From Yersinia nurmii (lineage in GTDB: Bacteria > Pseudomonadota > Gammaproteobacteria > Enterobacterales > Enterobacteriaceae): 64,000 bases of DNA. Where the stretch lies: positions 186,001 through 250,000 of the forward strand of contig NZ_CPYD01000001.1 in the NCBI RefSeq assembly GCF_001112925.1. The letters run 5' to 3'. The position numbers and the translations under genes were made by a program. A model generated the notes under the pieces. The model was not told where the DNA came from. It was given only the letters and a program-made list of their open reading frames with translations, and did no database searches. Below are positions 56,371-64,000 of the stretch, in pieces; position 1 is the first letter of the stretch, and each line of letters starts with the position of its first letter.

Positions 56371-56775
56371 CCTAATGACAGAACAACCACGCCTTTTTTA
56401 TTGTTGTTTTCCCACACAATTAATTCCTTATAAAAATAACTGCAATAAAATTTATCTGAATAGCGCAGTTTCTGACGATAAATCGACCAGGTATTTTGTT
56501 TCTCTTAAGAACAAAAAATGACAAATAATACCCCTACATTTCGGGCGAGCAATAAATAGCCCCTGCATCTAAGTTACGAAAATATTTAGCTTATTTTATT
56601 TTCTATAGACTAAAAGGCCGACGAGTAAAGTTGATGGCACGTTTAACTCTAGATCTTGTTACGCCATTTATGGTGTTATGAGGGTTCAATAACAGGATAA
56701 TACCGGTATACTCCTGCAACTTTATTGATTATGCCGAATCTGGAAAATGCTCCTACGAGGATGCTGTAACGCGCC
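56371..56775. other. Spacer upstream of pncB
   Basis: 405 bases, AT-rich, without a credible gene. It should hold the pncB promoter; no regulator site for NAD control is recognised. Confidence 0.4.
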
Positions 56776-57981
56776 ATGACTCAAGACGCCTCTCCGATTT
56801 TGACTTCATTGCTTGATACGGATGCTTACAAGCTTCATATGCAACAAGCAGTGTTTCATCGTTATCGCCATATTACCGTTGCTGCGGAATTCCGCTGCCG
56901 CGGTGACGAATTGCTGGGCGACTATGTGGATGAAATTCGTCGTCAGATCGCTCTTATGAGTGAACTGGCGTTAACCCAGGACGAATTCGCCTATCTGTCC
57001 GGCCTCCCCTTCTTCAAATCCGATTATCTGAATTGGTTACGGGATTTTCGGTTCAATCCGCAGCAGGTCAGCGTATCCGCCCGCGAAGGGAAACTGGATA
57101 TTCGTATTTCCGGTCTGTGGTGTGAAGTTATTATGTGGGAAGTGCCATTGCTGGCGGTTATTAGTGAGGTGGTGCATCGCCACCGCTCGCCGCAGATCGT
57201 CCCGCAGATGGCTATCGAGAAACTCCGCGCCAAGCTAGTACAATTCAATCAATTAAGCAGCGATGTGGATATATCTCGTTTCAAATTGATGGATTTCGGC
57301 ACCCGTCGCCGTTTCTCCCGTGAAGTACAGCAGGCCGTTGTCAGCACCTTACAAGCAGAGTTTCCTTATTTAGTCGGCACCAGCAATTACGATCTGGCAC
57401 GCCGATTGTCTCTGACGCCGGTGGGCACCCAGGCACACGAATGGTTCCAGGCTCATCAGCAAATCAGCCCTGAACTGGCAAGCAGTCAACGCGTTGCCTT
57501 ACAAGCTTGGTTGGATGAATATCCAGATCAACTGGGAATAGCGCTAACCGATTGCATTGCCATGGACGCTTTCCTGCGCGATTTCGATCTGCCTTTTGCC
57601 ACTCGCTATCAGGGTCTACGCCATGACTCTGGCGATCCGGTAGAATGGGGCGAAAAAGCCATTGCCCACTTTATCAAGCTGGGAATTGACCCAATGAGCA
57701 AAACGCTCGTGTTTTCCGATAACCTTGATCTGGAGAAGGCGCTGGATTTATATCGCCATTTCTATCAGCGTATCAATCTGGTCTTTGGTATTGGCACCCG
57801 CCTGACCTGTGATATTCCGGGCGTCAAACCGCTGAATATCGTGATTAAACTGGTGGAATGTAATGGAAAGCCCGTGGCCAAATTATCAGACAGCCCTGGA
57901 AAAACCATTTGTCAGGATCCCGCCTTCGTTGATGAACTGCGTGAAGCCTTTGATTTGCCTTTAGTACAAAAGGCTAGCTGA
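56776..57981 (+). CDS. pncB: Nicotinate phosphoribosyltransferase
   Basis: 401 residues (E. coli 400). It joins nicotinate and PRPP to nicotinate mononucleotide in the NAD salvage pathway, with ATP hydrolysis through a phosphohistidine. Conserved [12 protein letters not shown] near the start, F-G-T-R-R-R-F-S near 180 and G-L-R-H-D-S-G-D-P near 280. Shine-Dalgarno weak. Confidence 0.96.
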   Translation: MTQDASPILTSLLDTDAYKLHMQQAVFHRYRHITVAAEFRCRGDELLGDYVDEIRRQIALMSELALTQDEFAYLSGLPFFKSDYLNWLRDFRFNPQQVSVSAREGKLDIRISGLWCEVIMWEVPLLAVISEVVHRHRSPQIVPQMAIEKLRAKLVQFNQLSSDVDISRFKLMDFGTRRRFSREVQQAVVSTLQAEFPYLVGTSNYDLARRLSLTPVGTQAHEWFQAHQQISPELASSQRVALQAWLDEYPDQLGIALTDCIAMDAFLRDFDLPFATRYQGLRHDSGDPVEWGEKAIAHFIKLGIDPMSKTLVFSDNLDLEKALDLYRHFYQRINLVFGIGTRLTCDIPGVKPLNIVIKLVECNGKPVAKLSDSPGKTICQDPAFVDELREAFDLPLVQKAS

Positions 57982-58222
57982 ACCGCAAGGTGCCGGGTGA
58001 GTCTTCCTCATCCGGCTTATTTCACTGTTCCTCCTTTATATAGCACCAGATACCGTGCCGCGATCTTCGCCATCCGCCGATTTATTTATGTTATCCGTAG
58101 AAATCTTGCACTAATCCGATGATTTCCTCTTGTGTCCTGCACTGCCGCAAGTAACATAGCAACATCCCCATATTTTGGGTTTTAATCTATTTCTGAACCA
58201 AAACTTATAAAGAGAGAAATCT

Positions 58223-59623
58223 ATGAGCGTAGTGCCTGTAGTCGACGTACTGCAAGGCCGTGCTGCGGTTGACAGTGAAGTCACCGTACGCGGTTGGGTG
58301 CGTACCCGGAGAGATTCTAAAGCTGGCATCTCCTTCGTCGCCGTTTATGACGGTTCCTGCTTTGATCCGTTACAGGCCGTCGTTAATAATACTCTGCCGA
58401 ATTATCAGGACGAAGTACTCCATCTGACGACCGGTTGCTCGGTTGAAGTGACCGGCACCGTCGTTGCCTCTCCAGGGGAAGGTCAGAGTTTCGAAATTCA
58501 AGCGACCAACGTGAAAGTTGTCGGCTGGGTGGACGATCCGGATACCTATCCGATGGCGGCCAAGCGCCACAGCATCGAATACCTGCGCGAAGTCGCTCAC
58601 TTACGCCCACGTACCAACCTGATTGGAGCCGTTGCCCGCGTTCGTCACACTTTGGCGCAGGCAATTCACCGTTTCTTCCACGAAAACGGTTATTTCTGGG
58701 TTTCTACTCCGCTGATTACCGCATCCGATACCGAAGGCGCAGGCGAAATGTTCCGCGTATCGACTTTGGATCTGGAAAACTTGCCGCGGACTGACGAAGG
58801 CAAGATCGATTTCAGCGAAGATTTCTTCGGTAAAGAAGCCTTCCTGACCGTATCGGGTCAATTGAACGGCGAAACTTACGCCTGTGCGTTATCTAAGGTT
58901 TACACCTTCGGCCCGACTTTCCGCGCAGAAAACTCCAACACCAGCCGCCACTTGGCTGAATTCTGGATGATTGAGCCGGAAGTCGCTTTCGCCTCTTTAG
59001 ACGATGTTGCCGCTCTGGCTGAAAAAATGCTGAAGTATGTCTTCCAAGCCGTTCTGGACGAGCGCGCTGACGATTTGGCCTTCTTCGCTCAACGTGTAGA
59101 TAAAGATGCGATCGATCGTCTGCAACGTTTCGTAAGCTCCGACTTTGCACAGGTAGATTACACAGACGCAATTGAAATCCTGCTCGCATCTGGCCAGACC
59201 TTCGAAAACGAAGTGTCGTGGGGTATCGATCTGTCTTCCGAGCACGAACGCTATCTGGCAGAGAAACACTTCAAAGCGCCGGTAGTGGTTAAAAACTACC
59301 CGAAAGACATCAAAGCTTTCTATATGCGTATGAACGAAGATGGTAAAACTGTAGCGGCGATGGATGTATTGGCCCCAGGCATTGGGGAAATCATCGGTGG
59401 TTCACAGCGTGAAGAACGTCTGGATGTTCTGGACCAACGTTTGGAAGAAATGGGCCTGAATAAAGAAGATTACTGGTGGTATCGTGATCTGCGTCGCTAC
59501 GGCACTGTGCCACATTCAGGTTTTGGTCTTGGATTTGAGCGTTTGATCGCATATGTGACCGGCGTACAAAACGTCCGTGACGTGATCCCATTCCCACGTA
59601 CCCCAAGAAACGCCAGCTTCTAA
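58223..59623 (+). CDS. asnS: Asparaginyl-tRNA synthetase
   Basis: 466 residues, E. coli length. N-terminal OB-fold anticodon-binding domain (about 1-110), then the class II catalytic core with motif 2 [11 protein letters not shown] and motif 3 G-F-G-L-G-F-E-R-L. Start supported by AGAGAG just upstream. Transcribed alone with its own terminator. Confidence 0.97.
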   Translation: MSVVPVVDVLQGRAAVDSEVTVRGWVRTRRDSKAGISFVAVYDGSCFDPLQAVVNNTLPNYQDEVLHLTTGCSVEVTGTVVASPGEGQSFEIQATNVKVVGWVDDPDTYPMAAKRHSIEYLREVAHLRPRTNLIGAVARVRHTLAQAIHRFFHENGYFWVSTPLITASDTEGAGEMFRVSTLDLENLPRTDEGKIDFSEDFFGKEAFLTVSGQLNGETYACALSKVYTFGPTFRAENSNTSRHLAEFWMIEPEVAFASLDDVAALAEKMLKYVFQAVLDERADDLAFFAQRVDKDAIDRLQRFVSSDFAQVDYTDAIEILLASGQTFENEVSWGIDLSSEHERYLAEKHFKAPVVVKNYPKDIKAFYMRMNEDGKTVAAMDVLAPGIGEIIGGSQREERLDVLDQRLEEMGLNKEDYWWYRDLRRYGTVPHSGFGLGFERLIAYVTGVQNVRDVIPFPRTPRNASF

Positions 59624-59662
59624 ATTAATCATTTTCAATTGGTTTCTGTTAGTTGTATAAAA

Positions 59663-59686
59663 AAAAGCCAGCTTATGCTGGCTTTT
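59663..59686 (+). terminator. asnS terminator
   Basis: AAAAGCCAGC 59663-59672 pairs with GCTGGCTTTT 59677-59686 across TTAT. Confidence 0.92.
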
Positions 59687-59729
59687 GTCATTTTTTAAAG
59701 TTTGACATTAGTCACAAAGTTCCCTTTAT

Positions 59730-59749
59730 TTTACATTTAGTAACAGTTT
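59730..59749 (+). promoter_or_regulatory. Probable OmpR box of ompF
   Basis: TTTACATTTAGTAACAGTTT resembles the E. coli F1 box (TTTACTTTTGGTTACATATT) and sits about 175 bases before ompF, at the same relative distance. A further GAAACAGTTTCTGTC segment follows and may be a second box. Confidence 0.65.
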
Positions 59750-59924
59750 GTCTTTCAATGAAACAGTTTCTGTCAATTAGTAGCATTTTCGGTGTGGATT
59801 AACCGGTCTGCGAATGGAACACTGCGTCTCAGACACAGACGACACCAAACTCTCAACAATAGTTCCAAAAAAATTATTGGCGGCAGTGGCAGGTGTCCGA
59901 ATAACACCAATGAGGGTAATAATA
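59750..59924 (+). promoter_or_regulatory. ompF promoter and leader
   Basis: Leader ending A-T-G-A-G-G-G-T-A-A-T-A-A-T-A just before the start, almost the same as the E. coli ompF leader that pairs with MicF sRNA. A longer frame from 59814 passes through it but is not expected to be used. Confidence 0.65.
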
Positions 59925-61022
59925 ATGATGAAGCGCAATATTCTTGCAGTAGTAATCCCTGCTCTGTTGGCTGCTGGTGCAGCAAACGCGGCAGAAATCT
60001 ACAACAAAGACGGCAACAAACTGGACCTGTACGGTAAAGTTGATGCCCGCCATCAGTTCTCCGATAATGCAGGCCAAGACGGCGACGAAACTTACGTTCG
60101 CTTCGGCTTCAAAGGCGAAACCCAAATTACTGACCAACTGACCGGTTACGGCCAGTGGGAATACAACGTTCAGGCTAACCACGCTGAATCTCAGGGCGAC
60201 AAGGGCAACAAAACCCGTCTGGGCTTTGCTGGTCTGAAATTTGCTGACTACGGTTCATTCGACTACGGCCGTAACTACGGCGTAATCTATGACGTGAACG
60301 CATGGACCGATATGCTGCCAGTATTCGGCGGCGACTCTGTGTCTAACTCTGACAACTACATGACTGGCCGTTCTACCGGTCTGGCTACTTACCGTAACAA
60401 CAACTTCTTCGGTCTGGTTGATGGTCTGAGCTTCGCTCTGCAATACCAAGGCAAAAACGAAGAAGGCCGTGACGAAGTTAAAACTGAAAACGGTGACGGC
60501 TTCGGTATCTCCTCTATCTATGATATCGGTTACGGCGTAAGCTTCGGTGCGGGTTACTCTTCTTCTAACCGTACTGATACTCAGAAACGCTTCACCACTG
60601 CTCAAGGCGACAAAGCTCAGGCATGGAACGTTGGTGCTAAATACGATGCTAACAACGTATACTTGGCTGTCATGTATGCTGAAGCGCTGAACACCACTCC
60701 TTACGGTAATGAAACCAACACTATTGCTAACAAAACTCAGAACATCGAAATCACTGCGCAATACCAGTTCGATTTCGGTCTGCGTCCTTCCCTGGGCTAC
60801 GTCCAGTCTAAAGGTAAGGATCTGAACAGCGTTACTGGCGCAGCAATCGGCGACCAAGATCTGTTGAAATATGTTTCTGTTGGTTCTTACTACTACTTCA
60901 ACAAAAACATGTCTACCTACGTTGATTACAAAATCAACCTGCTGGACAAAAATGACTTCACCGTTGCTAACGGCATCAATACTGATGACGTAGTCGGTGT
61001 TGGCATGGTTTACCAGTTCTAA
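59925..61022 (+). CDS. ompF: Outer membrane porin OmpF
   Basis: 365 residues from the first of two ATGs (59925, 59928), placed as in E. coli ([10 protein letters not shown]). Signal peptide cleaved after A-N-A; mature start [17 protein letters not shown] 16-strand trimeric general porin with the L3 constriction motif (D-M-L-P-V-F-G-G-D) and terminal Phe of Y-Q-F. Strong codon bias. Likely controlled by EnvZ/OmpR. Could be called OmpC-like by some pipelines, but the leader and place between asnS and aspC identify ompF. Confidence 0.95.
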   Translation: MMKRNILAVVIPALLAAGAANAAEIYNKDGNKLDLYGKVDARHQFSDNAGQDGDETYVRFGFKGETQITDQLTGYGQWEYNVQANHAESQGDKGNKTRLGFAGLKFADYGSFDYGRNYGVIYDVNAWTDMLPVFGGDSVSNSDNYMTGRSTGLATYRNNNFFGLVDGLSFALQYQGKNEEGRDEVKTENGDGFGISSIYDIGYGVSFGAGYSSSNRTDTQKRFTTAQGDKAQAWNVGAKYDANNVYLAVMYAEALNTTPYGNETNTIANKTQNIEITAQYQFDFGLRPSLGYVQSKGKDLNSVTGAAIGDQDLLKYVSVGSYYYFNKNMSTYVDYKINLLDKNDFTVANGINTDDVVGVGMVYQF

Positions 61023-61058
61023 GTTGTCTGACTTAATGCCAGCTCATTTGGCGTAAGT

Positions 61059-61088
61059 AAAAAAGGCAGGGCTTCGGCTCTGCCTTTT
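61059..61088 (+). terminator. ompF terminator
   Basis: AAAAGGCAGGGC pairs with GCTCTGCCTTTT (one G-U) around a UUCG-type loop. Confidence 0.9.
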
Positions 61089-61290
61089 GCTTTCTGTATT
61101 TTTACTTTTAAACCCTGACTCACATTGTGCATAATCTGCTACTTCCTGAGTAATTCTGACGATTTTTCACCCGTAATCACCCCGCCTCACAAGATTGATC
61201 TCTTTTTCTCGCAAACGGTTGGCAAAGCCCTGAACTGGCGCTACCCTGATGGCTCTGTCCGCTTAACTCTAAGCCATGGAAGCATCTGAC

Positions 61291-62481
61291 ATGTTTGAAA
61301 AAATCACTGCTGCACCTGCCGATCCTATTTTGGGTCTGACCGACATTTTCCGCGCCGATGACCGCCCAAATAAAATCAATCTGGGTATCGGTGTTTATAA
61401 AGATGAAACCGGTAAAACGCCGGTGCTGACCAGCGTGAAAAAAGCTGAACAGTATTTGCTGGAAAACGAAACAACCAAAAACTATCTGGGTATAGACGGC
61501 CTGCCGGTCTTCGCCAGCTGCACTCAGGAATTGCTGTTCGGTAAACAAAGCCCAATCGTAACGGAAAAACGTGCGCGCACCGCGCAGACTCCGGGCGGCA
61601 CTGGCGCATTGCGTATCGCGGCCGATTTTATTGCTCATCAAACTTCAGCTAAACGCGTTTGGGTCAGTAATCCAAGCTGGCCAAACCATAAGAATGTATT
61701 CTCCGCTGCCGGTCTGGAAGTGGTTGAATACAATTATTATGACGCGGCCAACCACGCGCTGGACTTTGATGGCCTGCTGAAAAGCCTGTCAGAAGCTCAA
61801 GCCGGTGACGTAGTGCTGTTCCACGGCTGCTGCCATAACCCGACCGGTATCGATCCAACCGACGAACAGTGGGCTAAACTTGCCGAACTGTCCGTGGCTA
61901 AAGGCTGGCTGCCGCTGTTCGACTTCGCCTATCAGGGCTTTGCCCGTGGTCTGGAAGAAGATGCTCAGGGTCTGCGTATTTTCGCCGCTAGCCATAAAGA
62001 ACTGATCGTTTGCAGCTCTTACTCTAAAAACTTTGGCCTGTACAACGAACGCGTCGGCGCCTGCACTATCGTTGCGGCAGACAGCGATATCGCGGAGAAA
62101 TCATTCAGCCAGGTCAAAGCAGTTATCCGCGCTAACTACTCTAACCCACCGGCTCACGGCGCCTCTGTCGTTGCTACTATTCTGAGTAATGACGCGCTGC
62201 GTGCTATTTGGGAACAAGAGCTGACCGATATGCGTCAACGTATCCATCGGATGCGCCAACTGTTTGTTAATACCCTGCAAGAGAAAGGGGCGAAACAAGA
62301 CTTTAGCTTCATCATTAACCAGAACGGCATGTTCTCGTTCAGCGGTTTGACCAAAGAACAGGTTCTGCGTCTGCGTAATGAGTTTGGCGTGTATGCGGTG
62401 AATTCAGGTCGCGTTAACGTGGCAGGTATGACACCAGACAACATGGCTCCACTGTGTGAAGCCATCGTCGCGGTACTCTGA
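61291..62481 (+). CDS. aspC: Aspartate aminotransferase
   Basis: 396 residues from the ATG at 61291, E. coli length and start ([12 protein letters not shown]); an ATG 15 bases earlier is less likely. PLP-dependent class I enzyme that interconverts aspartate and 2-oxoglutarate with oxaloacetate and glutamate. The PLP lysine is in [10 protein letters not shown] (about 246), with D-F-A-Y-Q-G-F near 220. Confidence 0.96.
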   Translation: MFEKITAAPADPILGLTDIFRADDRPNKINLGIGVYKDETGKTPVLTSVKKAEQYLLENETTKNYLGIDGLPVFASCTQELLFGKQSPIVTEKRARTAQTPGGTGALRIAADFIAHQTSAKRVWVSNPSWPNHKNVFSAAGLEVVEYNYYDAANHALDFDGLLKSLSEAQAGDVVLFHGCCHNPTGIDPTDEQWAKLAELSVAKGWLPLFDFAYQGFARGLEEDAQGLRIFAASHKELIVCSSYSKNFGLYNERVGACTIVAADSDIAEKSFSQVKAVIRANYSNPPAHGASVVATILSNDALRAIWEQELTDMRQRIHRMRQLFVNTLQEKGAKQDFSFIINQNGMFSFSGLTKEQVLRLRNEFGVYAVNSGRVNVAGMTPDNMAPLCEAIVAVL

Positions 62482-62505
62482 TTCTATTTTCAGCGGATTG
62501 CGGTT

Positions 62506-62530
62506 AAAGGGTGCCTTAGGCACCCTTTTT
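62506..62530. terminator. Terminator shared by aspC and the EAL gene
   Basis: AAAGGGTGCC 62506-62515 pairs with GGCACCCTTT 62519-62528, then TT on the plus strand. The 3-base loop TTA is the stop codon (TAA) of the convergent gene, so the right arm is its last codons. Confidence 0.88.
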
Positions 62531-64000
62531 CGGTTTTAGCTCCGACGCGGCCTCTTCAAAGGTCGCCTGATTGATATTTTTTTCAATAAATTCGGCCATT
62601 GGCATTGGCCGGCCAAATAGATAACCCTGTAGATAGTCGACATTACACGCTTGCAAATAACGCGCCTGCGTTTCGTTTTCCACCCCTTCTGCTATCGTCA
62701 TCAACCCCATTTTTGTTGCCAGATCGATAACATTCTCCACGATGATGCTGGATAATGCATCAGAACCGATCATTCCAACGAAGCTCTGGTCAATTTTCAG
62801 GAAGTCTACTTTGAATTTTTGCAAATACACCAGACTAGAGTGACCGGTACCAAAATCATCTATGGCAATAAATACGCCCAAAGTATGTAGTTCCGCGAAC
62901 AAACAATCGGTAATTTCGTCGGCAACAATTAATTTCCGCTCGGTCAGCTCCAACGTGATATTAATAGGCTTTTCTGCAAAAGCGGCAATGAATGCGCGGC
63001 AGTCATCCACCAGACTTAAATCACGGCAATGGTCGGCACTGATATTGAAACCAAAATGGAAATCATCCGGTAGCTGGCTGGCATAAGGAGCAAACATGCT
63101 GCTGACTTGCTGCATAATAGAGCGCGTCATCGGCACGATTAATCCGCAATCTTCTGCCAGAGGAATAAAACGGTCCGGCTGAATCATGCCATGATTCGGG
63201 TTATGCCAACGCATTAACACCTCGCAACCGATACAGTGCTCCCCTTTCCCGGTCACTACCGGTTGCAGATAAGGCACGAACTCCCCATTTTCCAACGCGA
63301 TATTGAGTACCTGCATCGGCGAAGAGGATTTTCCGCACAAACGGAATACCAGAAACGCGGAAATAAAACCTAGCAGAGGGAAAAATATTAAGCTGCCGCT
63401 AGCATATTGCCAAGCATAGGCCAGATACTGACCATGTGTCAGGCTGGTCGTGATGGAATAAGCATATTTTTCCGAAGCGAGAGTCAATGGCATGTTTATA
63501 TGCGATGGGTTACCCGCATGGGTATTTCCCACGGCATCCATCCAACGATCGCCGATAACCAATCTGAGCTGTATATCCCCGCTCAGCAGGTTAAGAATAT
63601 TATGTAAGTAATAACCATCAATGCCAACCAAGGTGCTGTACTCCCCAGCTACCTGTCGATATATCATCACCGGTCGTGAAGGCGTGACTTTATTTCCCGA
63701 CATAAGGTATAGCTGGCCATCGACGTAAGCCGCTAAATTGACGTGATCGTCATAAGGGCCATAGAGGGAAGTACAATAAATCTGATTGCCCCGCCGGGTT
63801 AAATTTACCGAGCGTACATCGGGAATTGTAGCCACCTGATCGCGTAAATTTTGAACTACCTGTAAGCAAGGTTGCCCCAGACTGCCCTGTACCCGAGTCG
63901 CGGCAAGATGAGCATTATCAAGAATACGATCAATCATTTGCCGAGCATGCTTTAACTTAGTTTCGGCATCTGAATGCATATTATTAACGGTCTGCACATA
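62516..64000 (-). CDS. CSS-motif EAL c-di-GMP phosphodiesterase, N terminus cut by window
   Basis: At least 494 residues; the frame continues past the window edge, so about 20-30 N-terminal residues with the first membrane helix are missing. Periplasmic CSS domain with C-L-Q-V-V and C-T-S motifs (redox-sensing disulfide in E. coli PdeC/YjcC relatives), one membrane helix at about 203-222, and an EAL domain from about 230 with E-V-L-M-R-W, L-E-L-T-E-R, D-D-F-G-T-G, K-I-D-Q-S-F and E-G-V-E. All metal and substrate residues are present, so it should hydrolyse c-di-GMP to pGpG. Confidence 0.92.
   Translation of the reverse strand, partial: YVQTVNNMHSDAETKLKHARQMIDRILDNAHLAATRVQGSLGQPCLQVVQNLRDQVATIPDVRSVNLTRRGNQIYCTSLYGPYDDHVNLAAYVDGQLYLMSGNKVTPSRPVMIYRQVAGEYSTLVGIDGYYLHNILNLLSGDIQLRLVIGDRWMDAVGNTHAGNPSHINMPLTLASEKYAYSITTSLTHGQYLAYAWQYASGSLIFFPLLGFISAFLVFRLCGKSSSPMQVLNIALENGEFVPYLQPVVTGKGEHCIGCEVLMRWHNPNHGMIQPDRFIPLAEDCGLIVPMTRSIMQQVSSMFAPYASQLPDDFHFGFNISADHCRDLSLVDDCRAFIAAFAEKPINITLELTERKLIVADEITDCLFAELHTLGVFIAIDDFGTGHSSLVYLQKFKVDFLKIDQSFVGMIGSDALSSIIVENVIDLATKMGLMTIAEGVENETQARYLQACNVDYLQGYLFGRPMPMAEFIEKNINQATFEEAASELKPKKGA

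Noticed and set aside
60255-60857. 200-codon minus-strand frame inside ompF
   Set aside because: Same effect of codon bias, antisense to a certain porin gene.
1-64000. CRISPR arrays or insertion sequences
   Set aside because: No regularly spaced direct repeats of CRISPR type and no transposase gene were found on either strand.

Overview
The window is a chromosomal segment of a gammaproteobacterium of the order Enterobacterales. Gene order follows Escherichia coli closely across the mdoGHC (opg) region, the rlmI-hspQ-mgsA-helD-yccS-sulA-ompA-matP-fabA-rmf-pqi-uup-rlmL-pyrD block and the pepN-pncB-asnS-ompF-aspC block. Protein details (OmpA ending, OmpF leader and signal peptide, moderate GC, AT-rich spacers) fit Yersinia or a close relative best. 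I do not claim a species.

Layout. 1-5,363: the end of a DoxX-type protein, the MFS exporter mdtG, a POT-family peptide transporter, a divergent VOC/GNAT pair and the lipoprotein yceK. 5,526-11,068: osmoregulated periplasmic glucan synthesis (opgH, opgG, divergent opgC). 11,237-15,932: a small YmgB-like protein, the K+/H+ antiporter cvrA, a PACE-type efflux protein with a divergent LysR regulator, and a Tat-exported beta carbonic anhydrase. 16,213-17,205: tRNA-Ser(UGA), tusE and acyP.

17,681-21,176 is the main accessory insertion, lying between acyP and rlmI, which are neighbours in E. coli. It holds a lambda-type repressor with three evenly spaced operators, a small divergent gene, a Q-type antiterminator, a gap with two intrinsic terminators, and an apparently intact holin / SAR endolysin / Rz / Rz1 lysis cassette. 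No integrase, replication, packaging or structural genes are present. It is a self-contained, repressor- and Q-controlled lysis unit: either a prophage remnant or a domesticated lysis/release system of the kind now called type 10 secretion.

21,490-49,594 is conserved core: 23S rRNA methylation (rlmI, rlmL), heat-shock factor hspQ, methylglyoxal synthase, helicase IV, competence regulator sxy, SOS division inhibitor sulA with its LexA box, ompA, matP, lonH, fabA, rmf (55 codons), pqiABC, uup, ycbX, zapC and pyrD. One insertion sits here: an HxlR-type regulator with a second FabF-like ketoacyl synthase between fabA and rmf.

49,595-51,531 is an AT-rich gene desert with a heptanucleotide tandem repeat. 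After pepN comes a diguanylate cyclase gene broken into four frames, with breaks at A7, A7 and A8 tracts and a TA repeat. Then follow pncB, asnS, ompF, aspC and the edge of an EAL-domain c-di-GMP phosphodiesterase.
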